From NCBI RefSeq assembly GCF_003951095.1, contig NZ_QXGL01000002.1, forward strand, positions 186,001 to 250,000: DNA of 64,000 nucleotides, given 5' to 3'. The notes beneath the pieces were generated by a model. It made no database searches. It was not told the origin of the DNA and saw only the letters and a list, made by a program, of their open reading frames with translations. Source of the stretch: Bifidobacterium goeldii (GTDB lineage: Bacteria; Actinomycetota; Actinomycetes; Actinomycetales; Bifidobacteriaceae). This document shows, in pieces, positions 17,929 through 27,334 of this stretch. Made by a program: the position numbers and the translations under genes. Position 1 is the first letter of the stretch, and every line of letters begins with the position of its first letter.

Positions 17929-17931
17929 CAC

Positions 17932-18006
17932 TGGCTGGGATGCCTGGACTCGAACCAAGAATGGCTGAACCAGAATCAGCTGTGTTGCCAATTACACCAC
18001 ATCCCA
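17932..18006 (-). tRNA. tRNA-Gln (CTG)
   Basis: A cloverleaf with acceptor TGGGATG/CATCCCA, anticodon stem GCTGA/TCAGC, loop TTCTGGT (anticodon CTG), a GGTTCGAGTCC T-loop and an encoded 3' CCA after discriminator G. Confidence 0.95.
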
Positions 18007-18044
18007 ATTTGGCTGGCGTAACAACTCCGAAGAGTTGTCCGTCG

Positions 18045-18117
18045 TACCCCCAACCGGATTTGAACCGGTGTTGGCGCCGTGAGAGGGCGTAGTCCTAGAC
18101 CGCTAGACGATGGGGGC
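18045..18117 (-). tRNA. tRNA-Glu (CTC), copy 1
   Basis: Acceptor GCCCCCA pairs with TGGGGGT. The anticodon loop is CTCTCAC (anticodon CTC) and the T-arm contains GGTTCAAATCC. No CCA is encoded. It lies upstream of tRNA-Gln on the same strand. The gene is identical to the copy at 23792-23864, and the upstream promoter regions are also alike. Confidence 0.95.
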
Positions 18118-18324
18118 TTCAGTTTTCGTTGAACAGTGGAGTGCACTGCGCAACGAGTGATAAATATACGCGAATACCTACCCTCACGCAACTTCGGCGT
18201 GTCGCGCCATTTTCCAGTGGTTTTACGGCTACACTGCATTCAGGTCCGTTATCAGGTTCACCGCGAATCATGTACATCGCGGCGATAGCGGGCGCGCAAC
18301 TTCAGACGAAAGGCCGGGTTCACG

Positions 18325-19353
18325 ATGACGACGCTTGACGATGTGGCACGGGCGGCCGGCGTATCGCGCATGACGGCCTCCAACGCACTACGCGGCAAAA
18401 GCGTAGTGCGCGCCAGCACGGCTGCGAAAGTCCTTAAGGCTGCCAAAAAGCTTAACTATCAGCCGAACCTCGCGGCACGGCAGTTGAGTTCAGGGCGAAC
18501 GAACGTGATCGGATTCTCCACAGTCGAACTCGATAATTCACCGTTCTCATCCGACCTAGCTTCAGCCGTATCGGATCTGGCCGTGCAGAAGGGTTATCAG
18601 ACGCTGATCCAGCAAACCCGCTACTCCACCGCGTACGAATCCTCGATGCTGTCCGCCGTATCCACGCAGTTTACGGACGGTATGATCCTGTGCGCCCCCT
18701 CGGTTTCTGAGGAGACTATCCGCCAGGTCAACGAGAAGTACCCACTGGTGGTGTTCGACGCTTCCTTCGAGAACTACGACGCCATCGATCGCGTGCTCAC
18801 TCCTTGCGAAGAAGGTGCTTTCGCAGCCACCAGTCATCTCATCGATCAAGGATGCGAACGCATTCTTGTGCTCGGCGCGTACTGGCATGACGATGATGAG
18901 CTCGCGCACACAGTCACCTCCGACGGCAAACGTCTACGTGGGGTTGCGAACGCTCTTTCAGCGCATGGTATGACACTGCAGCGCGAACTGGTGCATCGCT
19001 GTGGTTGGAACATGGACGATGGCTACCGAACCATGCAGCAGCTGCTCGACGATGGGTTGAGCTTTGATGGCCTGTTCTGCCTTACCGACGTCATCGCCAT
19101 CGGCGCGATGCGTGCGCTGATCGAACGCGGTCTGCGCATTCCGCAAGATGTAGCAGTGGTCGGCTTCGATGGGCTGCCGAGCGGCAAATTCCTCAACCCG
19201 CCGTTGTCATCTGTGGTTATCGATCCGAAGGATGTGGCGCAGGAGTGCCTGACGCTGCTGCTCGATCGTATTGATTCCCCGGACGATCACGAGTTCTCAT
19301 GTCGAACCGTGCCGTTCTCGCTGCGCGTGGGCGATAGTTCCCGGCGCAGCTAG
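18325..19353 (+). CDS. LacI-family transcriptional regulator
   Basis: A 342-residue sugar-responsive repressor. The helix-turn-helix is at the N-terminus (TLDDVARAAGVSRMTASNAL) with hinge LNYQPNLAARQL, followed by a periplasmic-binding-protein-like sensor domain (VIGFSTVELDNSPF, LFCLTDVIAIGAMRAL, VAVVGFDGLPS). It converges with the GH127/binding-protein operon between the two tRNA-Glu genes and is the natural candidate for its repressor. Candidate operators are the TAGCGCTA pair at 23498-23520 and the TTGCAG/CTGC pair at 21948-21986. Confidence 0.92.
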   Translation: MTTLDDVARAAGVSRMTASNALRGKSVVRASTAAKVLKAAKKLNYQPNLAARQLSSGRTNVIGFSTVELDNSPFSSDLASAVSDLAVQKGYQTLIQQTRYSTAYESSMLSAVSTQFTDGMILCAPSVSEETIRQVNEKYPLVVFDASFENYDAIDRVLTPCEEGAFAATSHLIDQGCERILVLGAYWHDDDELAHTVTSDGKRLRGVANALSAHGMTLQRELVHRCGWNMDDGYRTMQQLLDDGLSFDGLFCLTDVIAIGAMRALIERGLRIPQDVAVVGFDGLPSGKFLNPPLSSVVIDPKDVAQECLTLLLDRIDSPDDHEFSCRTVPFSLRVGDSSRRS

Positions 19354-19394
19354 CGCAATCGATGAGATACGCAAACGCATAAAACCGCATAAAA

Positions 19395-19437
19395 CAAGGT
19401 GTGAGCGCCATGTTTCACACGTGGCACCCACACCTTG
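19395..19437. terminator. Hairpin between LacI and GH127 genes
   Basis: CAAGGTGTG (19395-19403) pairs with CACACCTTG (19429-19437), with an inner GCCA/TGGC extension. It separates the convergent genes. Confidence 0.65.
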
Positions 19438-19469
19438 AATATTGGTCAACAACTGGCGATAGGTCGTCT

Positions 19470-21929
19470 TCAGGATCGCATCAGTCGCACTGCTGCAACG
19501 CGCGGACTATCCGAAGTGCCGTCGGCAGATATCTTCACGCATGAGGCCATGTCGTCGCCCACGCCAAGCGATCCGCGTGGCACTGGGTACTCGTCCAGCA
19601 GCAACGCTCCCTCACGCCGACGCACCGCACGCTTAGTCAGCCGCGTATCGCCGACGAGCAGCTGATACGGGTGTTGCTCGTCGTCGGCGAGTAACGCCAC
19701 GATCAGACGGTCGCCGGAGCGCTCCCAATCCTTGATTTGATACGAGAACCAGCCGTGGCGATGCGCGACGCGGTAGTGCGTATCGTCCGCGTACCCTTGC
19801 TCGTCGCCAGCAGCACAGTAACCGTGGTCCACTTCCGACTGCTGTTCGCCGCATCGTACTTCATCGCACACGCGCATGTCACTCGAAGCCTCCTGCGCGT
19901 CGATATCGCGCAGATGAGCGCGTATCTGCCGCGTATCGTCATGCTGTGCCCACGGAAGGTAGATCGTGTAGCGGCTCGCTTCGATATCAGCGAACGGCAC
20001 CAGCGTCACGCGATGGGTCAGTTCACGCTCGTCGTTTTCACGCGCATCGCCATGCATGCAATCAGGACCGGCGTCATGCATATCGGGCACTGTCACTGTC
20101 ACGTCAACAGTGCCGTCGAAGCGCCCGGTGTCGCCGTTCACCTCATAGCCTTGTACGATCGGCAAATCACTCATCGGCATTAACGGACCGGAGGCAATGT
20201 GCCCGGCGCGCGAATCGTCGCCGCGCAATCCTTGTAGGTCAATATCGCCGTTGCGCTGAGCCATCACCACTGGCCCGCGCAATATGCTGACCCACGCGGA
20301 GCCGTCCGGCAACGGTTCCATCGTCACCTTGACCGTGTGACGGATGTGCACCGTCATTGTTCCCGACCATCGCACTTGCAGACAGTCGTAGCCAGGCACG
20401 GCGTTGTCGCTGATCATCCGCCCGTCGCCACCGTCAAAGGTATATTCCACATCTTCAGCCCACCACGGATGCCGCACGTACAGCCGTATTTCGCGAGTGC
20501 TGTCAGCATTGTTGCTGCCGTCGCCCCTAGTCGCCGTCAGTGTCAACGTTCCCTCATTGAGCCGTCCAGCTCCCGGAGCGTAACTTTGGCGGATATCCAC
20601 ACCAGCCTCGCACCAACGCACGCTAGAAGGAATGAATAGGTTCACCGCCAGCGCGGGCGCAGCAGTTTCAGACACCCCTTGCGCAGGCGCAGCTTTGGCG
20701 TAAATCAAACGCCCATACCGGGCATGGTTTTCCAACCCGGAGCCAACACAGCACCAGAACGATTCCTGCGCGGACGAGTAGACGCGATAGTGCCGTGGGC
20801 GCATCGGCGTAAAGTACACAAAACCGCGTTCGGATGTGCCCACCGAAGACAAGATATGGTTCTCGAGCACGCGCTCATAAAAGTCCAAGTATCGCATGGC
20901 TCCGGTGCGCAGGAACAGGCGTTCGGCCAGTTTCGACATGTTGTAGCTGTTGCATGTCTCTACGCCTTGCCGGGAGGTGATCATCGAACTGAAATCGTCA
21001 GTCGGATGAAAATGCTCAGCGACCGAATGTGCGCCAATCGATACAGAACGATGGCTCACTACCGAATCCCAGAATGTATTCACCGCACGGTCGTAGCGGG
21101 AGTCTCCAGTAGCTTGCGCGAGTCGCTCATAGCCGAGCACTTTGGGAATCTGCGTGTTCGCGTGCAGACCGGTCAGGCAATCCTCGCCGGCGGCCAGCCG
21201 ATCGAACAACTCCGACTGGCAGAAGCGCTGCGCCTGCGCCAGATAGCGCTCGTCACCGGTCAACCGGTACAGTTCGGCGAACGACTCGTTCATGCCGCCG
21301 AACTCGCAGCGCAGCATCATCGCGAACGATTCGTCAGTCATGTTGTCTGACAGCGCGCACCACCAATCAGCCAAGCGCGTCACGACGCGGCGCGCCGTCT
21401 GCGCTATCACGGGTGCGTCGGGCGCGAAGGCTTGCCAACAGTCCAGCAGTCCAGCGAATAGCTTGTGCAAGTTGTACAACGGCACCCACGAGCCGTCGAG
21501 GTCGAAGGACTGTGCCTGCACATCGTTGCCACGCAGGCGAGAGAACAGGCGATCCGACCCGGGGATGCCGCCAACGTAACCGTCAGCTCGAGCCTGCTGA
21601 CAGCGTTCCAGCTCACGCACAACATAATCGGCACGATCGCGAAATTCACTGCGCCCGGTAGCGGACCAGAACTGCGCCAACGCTGACAAATAGTGGCCGC
21701 AGATGTGCCCGCCCATGCCCATGCTTTCCCAGTTGGGGTATGCGCGCACGGGATTGCCCTCAGCGTCGGTTGGCTGGTCGAGCCCGCATTCCTGCCGGAA
21801 TGGGTACAGCAGCCGATCCGGGTCAAGTTCAAGCACATAGCGAGCGCCAGTACGCTGTGCCCTCGCGTATGGGCCGCGCTCGTCCAAGGAGACGTCTCGG
21901 CAATCGAAACGCCGGAACACGACAGACAT
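19470..21929 (-). CDS. Glycoside hydrolase GH127/GH146-type (DUF1680)
   Basis: An 819-residue enzyme of the beta-L-arabinofuranosidase superfamily. The N-terminal half carries the (alpha/alpha)6 barrel with MGMGGHICGHYLSALA. The zinc/cysteine catalytic centre of characterised GH127 enzymes is present as E324-T-C326 (GVETCNSYNMSKL) and the pair C393-C394 (FWCCVGSGLENH). Beta-sandwich domains follow. There is no signal peptide, so hydrolysis of imported oligosaccharides is likely. It is downstream of a sugar-binding lipoprotein gene with a 186-base gap holding its own operator-like repeats. Substrate specificity (L-arabinofuranose or another sugar) cannot be fixed from sequence. GGGAGG precedes the ATG. 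Confidence 0.85.
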   Translation of the reverse strand: MSVVFRRFDCRDVSLDERGPYARAQRTGARYVLELDPDRLLYPFRQECGLDQPTDAEGNPVRAYPNWESMGMGGHICGHYLSALAQFWSATGRSEFRDRADYVVRELERCQQARADGYVGGIPGSDRLFSRLRGNDVQAQSFDLDGSWVPLYNLHKLFAGLLDCWQAFAPDAPVIAQTARRVVTRLADWWCALSDNMTDESFAMMLRCEFGGMNESFAELYRLTGDERYLAQAQRFCQSELFDRLAAGEDCLTGLHANTQIPKVLGYERLAQATGDSRYDRAVNTFWDSVVSHRSVSIGAHSVAEHFHPTDDFSSMITSRQGVETCNSYNMSKLAERLFLRTGAMRYLDFYERVLENHILSSVGTSERGFVYFTPMRPRHYRVYSSAQESFWCCVGSGLENHARYGRLIYAKAAPAQGVSETAAPALAVNLFIPSSVRWCEAGVDIRQSYAPGAGRLNEGTLTLTATRGDGSNNADSTREIRLYVRHPWWAEDVEYTFDGGDGRMISDNAVPGYDCLQVRWSGTMTVHIRHTVKVTMEPLPDGSAWVSILRGPVVMAQRNGDIDLQGLRGDDSRAGHIASGPLMPMSDLPIVQGYEVNGDTGRFDGTVDVTVTVPDMHDAGPDCMHGDARENDERELTHRVTLVPFADIEASRYTIYLPWAQHDDTRQIRAHLRDIDAQEASSDMRVCDEVRCGEQQSEVDHGYCAAGDEQGYADDTHYRVAHRHGWFSYQIKDWERSGDRLIVALLADDEQHPYQLLVGDTRLTKRAVRRREGALLLDEYPVPRGSLGVGDDMASCVKISADGTSDSPRVAAVRLMRS

Positions 21930-21947
21930 TTGTTTTCCTCCCGTTTA

Positions 21948-21986
21948 TTGCAGCCGATACTGCAACGGTTTTGCAGCCGATACTGC
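21948..21986 (-). promoter_or_regulatory. Tandem operator-like repeats before GH127
   Basis: A 16-base direct repeat (TTGCAGCCGATACTGC) occurs at 21948-21963 and 21971-21986. Each copy is a dyad, TTGCAG/CTGCAA in one and TTGCAG/CTGC in the other. The 23-base period and position before the GH127 start suggest a repressor site. Confidence 0.4.
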
Positions 21987-22115
21987 GACGTCGGCGACAT
22001 GACGGTCATATACGCGAAGCGGCCGCCGCCGGCCCTCGCACGACACGATGCCGACAACGACCGCCGCTTCGCAATGCTTCGATCGGAACGATCGACTACT
22101 TGCTACTTGGTCTTG

Positions 22116-23474
22116 CTACTTGGTCTTGACCTCGAAGCCCTGGCTCTTGGCGTAGTCGACGAGCTTGGCTTGCCATGCCTTCACGCCATCGGACAGCGAG
22201 CCGTCGCCGCTAAACGCCTTGCCGGCGGTATCGGTGAACACACTGCGCGCGTACACCTCGAACGGCAGGAACTCATAGCCGGAGGCCACGTTCTTGGCCG
22301 CGGTGGCAAGCTCCTCGTTGTACTTCTGGCCGCCGAAGTATTCGACTTCCTGCTTGTTGGCGGTAACGGTGGTCTTGTCGAGGAATTCGCTCTTCGCTAG
22401 GCTCTTGGTGTCGGACGGGAATGCGCCGAGGCCAACACGGTAATCAGCGCCCTCCGTGCTGTGCGACACGAATTCCATGTACTTCCAGGCTGCCTTCTTC
22501 TTGGCGTCGTTATCGGACTTGATCATTGCGATCGAGCTGCCGCCGTTCTCGGAATTGACGTGGGCGCCCTCGGTCCACTGCGGCAGCTGGGCGACGCGCC
22601 ACTTGCCGGTAGCTTGTGGGGAGTTAGTGGCGAGGTTGATGGAGATCCATGCGCCGGTAAGCATGGCGGCGATCGAACCGCCACCGAGCTCGCGGTTCCA
22701 GTCGTCGGACCAGCCGACTGTCTTGGTGTCGATCAGGTCCTCGTCGATCATCTTCTGCCAGAATTCAGTCCACTTCTTAGCGCCCTCATCGCCAGTGAGG
22801 TTGATGGTCACGGTCTTGCCGTCCGCAGAAGTCTTGAACGGGTGGCCGCCTGCCTGCCAGACCATCGAATCGTAGAAGCCGGCGTCGCCAGCGTCGTTGA
22901 CAATATAGCTGCCGGTAGCGCGGATTTTCTTAGCTGCCGCGTAGAACTCATCCCACGTCTTCGGCACTTCGGTCACACCGGCCTTGTCGAAGACTTCTTT
23001 GTTGTAGAAGAACGCCATCGGGCCCGAATCCATCGGCAGACCGTAGACACCACCCGACACGTTGACTGAGCTCCACGTGCCCGGGGTGTAGAAGTCCTTG
23101 TAGTCCTTGGCGCCGAATGCGCTCAGGTCTTCAAGCTCGCCTTTGATGGCGTATTCGGGCAGTGCGTAGTATTCGATCTGTGCGATGTCAGGGGCGCCAC
23201 TGCCTGCGCTGATGGCGTTGTTGAGCGCGGTGTATTCGTCTTTGTTGGTACCCGCGTTGACGAGCTTGACTGTGATATCGGGGTTCTTGGCCTCGAACTT
23301 GTCGACGATCTCCTGGTTGGTATCCCACGACCATAGCGTGATCTCAGTCTTGCCGTTCGATTCTGCCGCCTTATCTCCCGATCCTGCCGTCGAGCTACCG
23401 CAGGCGGGCACACCGATCATCATCGCAGCCACCGCACCAGTTGCGGCGATGCGCTTCACCATTGAATACCGCAT
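22116..23474 (-). CDS. Carbohydrate ABC transporter substrate-binding lipoprotein
   Basis: A 452-residue SBP_bac_1 protein. The signal peptide ends with lipobox GVPAC. Family features include ITLWSWDTNQEIVDKFEAKNP, GLPMDSGPMAFFYNKEVFDKAGV and PKTWDEFYAAAKKI. It is a paralogue of the binding protein at 46240 with the same central motifs. No permease or ATPase gene is adjacent, so it must use membrane components encoded elsewhere. It is upstream of GH127 on the same strand. AAGGAGAT precedes the ATG. Two TAGCGCTA palindromes lie just upstream. Confidence 0.92.
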   Translation of the reverse strand: MRYSMVKRIAATGAVAAMMIGVPACGSSTAGSGDKAAESNGKTEITLWSWDTNQEIVDKFEAKNPDITVKLVNAGTNKDEYTALNNAISAGSGAPDIAQIEYYALPEYAIKGELEDLSAFGAKDYKDFYTPGTWSSVNVSGGVYGLPMDSGPMAFFYNKEVFDKAGVTEVPKTWDEFYAAAKKIRATGSYIVNDAGDAGFYDSMVWQAGGHPFKTSADGKTVTINLTGDEGAKKWTEFWQKMIDEDLIDTKTVGWSDDWNRELGGGSIAAMLTGAWISINLATNSPQATGKWRVAQLPQWTEGAHVNSENGGSSIAMIKSDNDAKKKAAWKYMEFVSHSTEGADYRVGLGAFPSDTKSLAKSEFLDKTTVTANKQEVEYFGGQKYNEELATAAKNVASGYEFLPFEVYARSVFTDTAGKAFSGDGSLSDGVKAWQAKLVDYAKSQGFEVKTK

Positions 23475-23497
23475 TTGATCTCCTTCGCACTTTTTTG

Positions 23498-23520
23498 TAG
23501 CGCTATAATTTGTAGCGCTA
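23498..23520 (-). promoter_or_regulatory. Paired TAGCGCTA operators
   Basis: The palindrome TAGCGCTA occurs twice, at 23498-23505 and 23513-23520, each preceded by TTG. The CG-centred dyads with 15-base spacing sit directly upstream of the binding-protein gene and fit LacI-type operators, probably for the regulator at 18325. Confidence 0.55.
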
Positions 23521-23757
23521 AATATACGCTGAAATAAGGAAACTGGAAACTTTTCGGCGTGTCGCCGATGGTGCTATAGGCGCGGTATAAGCAGCGTACT
23601 TGCACCCCACCCGCCCGCGCTACACAAATTGGCGATCTGCATGCAGAAGAAGTACCCATAAATCACGCCACATCTTCCGGGCTTGCTGCCTTTTTGTGGC
23701 CGCAAACTAGCCGTATGCCCGGGTGCGTTTTGGGTTCAGAAGTGGCGGTTTAACGAA

Positions 23758-23784
23758 AAAGCCTCGGGGAATGCCCGAGGCTTT
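23758..23784 (-). terminator. Terminator of tRNA-Glu copy 2
   Basis: GCCTCGGG/CCCGAGGC (23761-23768, 23774-23781) with a five-base loop is followed on the minus strand by TTTTT. Confidence 0.8.
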
Positions 23785-23791
23785 GTAAGCG

Positions 23792-23864
23792 TACCCCCAA
23801 CCGGATTTGAACCGGTGTTGGCGCCGTGAGAGGGCGTAGTCCTAGACCGCTAGACGATGGGGGC
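23792..23864 (-). tRNA. tRNA-Glu (CTC), copy 2
   Basis: Identical over the 73 bases to copy 1 at 18045-18117, with anticodon CTC and no encoded CCA. The upstream sequences of the two copies also align: GATAAAT followed by A/G and TAC, a GAAT word, and GGCGTGTCGC about 35-40 bases further on. Confidence 0.95.
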
Positions 23865-24028
23865 TTATTCAGTTCTTGCTCATCGCAGTACAACCGCGAC
23901 GAGTTGATAAATGTACAGGAATCCACCCACTGGCGTCCACCTTGGCGTGTCGCAGCAGTGCCACCATAGGCGCACGATAGATTGACCAGTAGTCCATAAA
24001 CGCAGCAATTACAGCAACACCAATCCCT

Positions 24029-24143
24029 CTACTGATGGATTATCAGCAACCCTACTGATGAATTTGCAGAGATTCTACTGATGAATTATCATGAATCCTA
24101 CTGATGAATTATCATGAATCCTACTGATGAAATTGCAAATGAG
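24029..24143 (+). repeat. Five tandem 23-bp repeats before the DUF4143 ATPase gene
   Basis: Exact 23-base period with copies at 24029, 24052, 24075, 24098 and 24121. Each begins CTACTGATG(A/G). Copies 3 and 4 are identical and the others are diverged in their second half. The array ends exactly at the GAGG ribosome site of the ATPase gene. There are no spacers, so it is not CRISPR. Confidence 0.9.
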
Positions 24144-24149
24144 GCAATG

Positions 24150-25325
24150 ATGATACCGAGAATCATCGCTCAGGAACTCACCCCCATGCTGTCGTGGTTC
24201 CCGGTTGTTTCCGTGACCGGCCCGCGCCAAAGCGGCAAATCCACGCTCGTGAAAAACACACTTCCCGATTACGAATATGTCAATCTCGAAGATGAAACCA
24301 CTCGCGTCAGCGCTATAAACGACCCCGTTGGCTTCATTCGCTCACATAGCGATAGACTCATCATCGACGAGGCGCAATATGCCCCCGGACTGTTCTCACA
24401 GATCCAGGTCGAGGCCGACAAACGCAGCACCATGGGGCAGTACGTGTTATCCGGGTCACAGAACTTTCTGATGGAGAAGCGAATCGGGCAATCATTGGCC
24501 GGCCGAGTCGGTATGCTCCAACTGCTGCCGCTTTCCTACGAGGAGGCACTTCACGCAAAACCCGACCTCACCGTGGACGAGTTCATGTTCCGCGGAGGTT
24601 ATCCGCATCTCTACGACGTGCCGACGCCTGCGGATATCTATTTCCGAAACTATACGGCCACGTATGTCAGCCGTGACGTGGCAGAGTATCTTGATGTCCG
24701 CAATCTTACCGATTTCAATACCTTCCTGAGGCTATGCGCGGAAAATGCCGGGAATCTGTTGAATCTCACCGCCTTGGCCCGAGATGCTGGCGTGGCTTTC
24801 AACACCGCCAAGCAATGGCTCTCCATCCTGGAGGCGAGCTTCATCATATTCAGACTGTCCCCCTATTCCACCAATACGCGCAAGAGGTTAGTCAAGACCC
24901 CCAAGCTGTATTTCTATGACAATGGATTGCTGAACTACCTTCTTGGTATTCATTCCATGGAAGATCTGTTGAACGACCCCAAGCGCGGGGACGTGTTCGA
25001 AAATCTCATTATCGCGGAAACGATAAAGCGATACCGCAATCGAAACAAAGACTGCGAACTGTGCTTCTACCGAGACACCAGCCAAAGCGAAATCGATTTG
25101 GTTGATGCAACGCATCGCCGTGACCCGAAACTTATTGAAATCAAGTCAGGGATGACCGCGCGCCCGGATTTCTTCAAACACCTCGCATCCGTCGGAGAGG
25201 AACTGAGCGTGCCGGCCGATCGCAGAATGATCGTCTATCGCGGAATGGAAAGTTTTTCCAGCAAAAACGGTCGCTATGTCACAGCCGAAAGTTACTTGCG
25301 CGGCGGTGTAAACCAAGCTGATTAA
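24150..25325 (+). CDS. AAA (AAA_14) ATPase with DUF4143 domain
   Basis: About 391 residues. The AAA_14 domain has Walker A GPRQSGKST and Walker B LIIDEAQ, followed by SGSQNFLM and a GYP motif (FRGGYPHLYDV). The C-terminal DUF4143 domain contains FENLIIAETIKR and a restriction-endonuclease-like core (SEIDLVDATHRRDPKLIEIKSG). These proteins are common in bacteria and their role is unknown. ATG 24150 has GAGG at five bases. An ATG at 24114 opens the same frame but lies inside the tandem repeats. The gene probably depends on whatever regulates the repeat array. Confidence 0.88.
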   Translation: MIPRIIAQELTPMLSWFPVVSVTGPRQSGKSTLVKNTLPDYEYVNLEDETTRVSAINDPVGFIRSHSDRLIIDEAQYAPGLFSQIQVEADKRSTMGQYVLSGSQNFLMEKRIGQSLAGRVGMLQLLPLSYEEALHAKPDLTVDEFMFRGGYPHLYDVPTPADIYFRNYTATYVSRDVAEYLDVRNLTDFNTFLRLCAENAGNLLNLTALARDAGVAFNTAKQWLSILEASFIIFRLSPYSTNTRKRLVKTPKLYFYDNGLLNYLLGIHSMEDLLNDPKRGDVFENLIIAETIKRYRNRNKDCELCFYRDTSQSEIDLVDATHRRDPKLIEIKSGMTARPDFFKHLASVGEELSVPADRRMIVYRGMESFSSKNGRYVTAESYLRGGVNQAD

Positions 25326-25330
25326 TGTAA

Positions 25331-25368
25331 TGAAGCCGGCGATTCCGGGCTTGGAATCGTCGGCTTCA
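25331..25368. terminator. Bidirectional terminator after the DUF4143 gene
   Basis: A 16-bp stem with one wobble (25331-25346 with 25353-25368) and a six-base loop lies just after the stop codon, between convergent genes. Confidence 0.7.
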
Positions 25369-25384
25369 ATGTTTCGGCATATTA

Positions 25385-25420
25385 GTCAGCGGACGTCGGC
25401 GCCAGCCGGCATCCGCTGAC
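25385..25420 (-). terminator. Hairpin after gltX
   Basis: GTCAGCGGA (25385-25393) pairs with TCCGCTGAC (25412-25420), just beyond the gltX stop codon. There is no clear T-run. Confidence 0.5.
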
Positions 25421-25427
25421 TCACAGC

Positions 25428-26957
25428 TCATAGATGCTCGCGAAGACCCTTCAGACGGGCGAGGGAGATGTCCTTGCCGACAATCTCCATGCTCTCGAAC
25501 AGCGGCGGAGAGACACGGCGGCCGGACATGGCCACGCGCACCGGGCCGAAAGCCAGACGCGGCTTGTAGCCGCCGTCCTCCACGAGCGCCTTGTTGAGCG
25601 TCTCGTGCAGATTGTCGGTCTTCCACTCCTCTTCCGGCACTGCCTCAAGCGCAGCAATCGCCAGATCAAGCACAGCAGCGGAGGAATCCTTAAGCTGCTT
25701 GCGTGCATCGTCAGCGGGCTCAATGTAGCCCTCGGTGGAGAGCAGCGAGCCAACCATGCCAGCGACCTCACCGAGCAGGCGCACACGCGGCTGCACCAGC
25801 GGGGCGGAAGCGGTCAGAATCTCACGCTCACGATCAGTCAGCGCGTCCCAATTGTCGGCGGAAACCACGCCGTCACGGTGCAGATACGGCACCGAGCGGC
25901 GCAGGAAGTCAGCCGGGTCGAGCATACGGATGTGCTCGGCGTTGATGGAGATCGCCTTGTCGAGGTCGAAGCGGGCCGGGTTGGCCTTCACGTCGCGCAC
26001 GTCGAACTTCTCGATCATTTCTTCCATCGAGAACACGTCGCGGTCGGGGGCAATGGACCAGCCGAGCAGGGCGAGGTAGTTGAGCAGGCCCTCGCGGATG
26101 AAGCCGGCGTCGCGGTGGTTGAACAGGTTGGACTCCGGGTCGCGCTTGGAAAGCTTCTTGTTGCCCTGGCCCATTACGTACGGCATGTGGCCGAACAGCG
26201 GGGTGGTCTTGGCGATGCCCAGCTCCTCGAGGTAGCGGTACAGCACGATCTGACGCGGGGTGGAGCTCAGCAGGTCCTCGCCGCGCAGCACGACGTTGAT
26301 GTCCATCATCGCGTCGTCCACCGGGTTGGTGAGCGTGTACAGCGGATCGCCGTTCGGGCGCACGATGACATAGTCCGGCACGGAACCGGCCTTGAATTCG
26401 ATGCGGCCACGGATCAGATCGTCGAACGCGATGTCCTCGTCGGGCATGCGCAGGCGCAGTGCAGGCTTGCGGCCCTCGGCGCGGAAGGCAGCCTTCTGCT
26501 CTTCGGTGAGGTTGCGATCGTAGCCGTCGTAGCCGAATTCCTTCGGGCGGCCAGCGGCGACGTTACGAGCCTCGATCTCCTCCGGAGTGGAGAAGGATTC
26601 GTAGGCGTAGCCGGCTTCGAGCAGCTTGGCGGCAACGCTCTTGTAGATGTCGCCACGCTCGGACTGGCGGTACGGGCCGTGGGGACCACCGACGTCGATG
26701 CCCTCGTCCCAGTCGATGCCGAGCCAGCGCAGGGCTTCGAGGATCTGGTTGTAGCTTTCCTCGGAGTCGCGAGCGGCGTCGGTATCCTCGATGCGAAAGA
26801 TCAGTTTGCCGCCGGTGGCGCGGGCTTCGGCCCAGTTGAACAGGGCGGTGCGCACCATGCCGACGTGCGGGGTGCCGGTCGGGGACGGGCAGAAGCGCAC
26901 GCGCACGTCCTTCGGCAGTTCGGGTTTGGTTTCCTTGGTGTTTTCAGCTTCGGTCAT
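25428..26957 (-). CDS. gltX: Glutamate-tRNA ligase
   Basis: GluRS, 509 residues, charges tRNA-Glu. The class I signature (HIGH-like) is [11 protein letters not shown] near residue 30 and the KMSKS equivalent is KLSKRD near residue 262. [18 protein letters not shown] and the C-terminal anticodon-binding domain are normal. Length fits the bacterial discriminating or non-discriminating enzyme. It lies close to both tRNA-Glu genes. GGGG precedes the ATG. Confidence 0.97.
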   Translation of the reverse strand: MTEAENTKETKPELPKDVRVRFCPSPTGTPHVGMVRTALFNWAEARATGGKLIFRIEDTDAARDSEESYNQILEALRWLGIDWDEGIDVGGPHGPYRQSERGDIYKSVAAKLLEAGYAYESFSTPEEIEARNVAAGRPKEFGYDGYDRNLTEEQKAAFRAEGRKPALRLRMPDEDIAFDDLIRGRIEFKAGSVPDYVIVRPNGDPLYTLTNPVDDAMMDINVVLRGEDLLSSTPRQIVLYRYLEELGIAKTTPLFGHMPYVMGQGNKKLSKRDPESNLFNHRDAGFIREGLLNYLALLGWSIAPDRDVFSMEEMIEKFDVRDVKANPARFDLDKAISINAEHIRMLDPADFLRRSVPYLHRDGVVSADNWDALTDREREILTASAPLVQPRVRLLGEVAGMVGSLLSTEGYIEPADDARKQLKDSSAAVLDLAIAALEAVPEEEWKTDNLHETLNKALVEDGGYKPRLAFGPVRVAMSGRRVSPPLFESMEIVGKDISLARLKGLREHL

Positions 26958-27334
26958 AGTCCCCTATTGTGCCGCGCAGCGGGGACGCGCAGAATCTATA
27001 GAGTGACGGCGGCAGCATAGCAACACAGTCAAGCGCATACACTTCAACAAACTTGTTGCAGCACTGCGCGCAAATCACCCATATAAACAGCATTAATCAA
27101 TAGCAATCGATATTGCTCTACGTAACAATAAAGTAAATAAAATCGCCCATTGCCACGCACCAAAATGATTGCTTTTGCTTACTCCTGAGCGCTATACGCA
27201 CATTCAGCACACCCCCGACACGCCAATTTCAACCATTTCCACAGTTACGGGCCGGAAATGTGCACACTTGATACTACTGACCAACGACGGTCAGCGGTTT
27301 TTTGACGCCGTCGTCAACAGTGAAGGAGAGAACA
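26958..27334 (+). promoter_or_regulatory. Leader and promoter region of the SBP_bac_5/GH42 operon
   Basis: No gene is seen. Dyads that could be operators are CAACAA/TTGTTG (27045-27058) and AGCAAT/ATTGCT (27102-27117). Near the gene, TGACC/GGTCA (27278-27293) is followed by a T-run at 27298-27303, and ACGACGG (27284-27290) could instead pair with CCGTCGT (27308-27314); TTGACG/CGTCAA (27302-27317) is a third option. A CCGGAAATGTGCACAC word near 27252 resembles the arm of the inverted repeat at 63401-63472. Confidence 0.35.

Noticed and set aside
24029-24143. CRISPR array
   Set aside because: The 23-bp repeats are head to tail with no spacers, and no cas gene is present.
25434-27020. 528-codon open frame opposite gltX
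   Set aside because: Antisense shadow of gltX with no family features or ribosome site.
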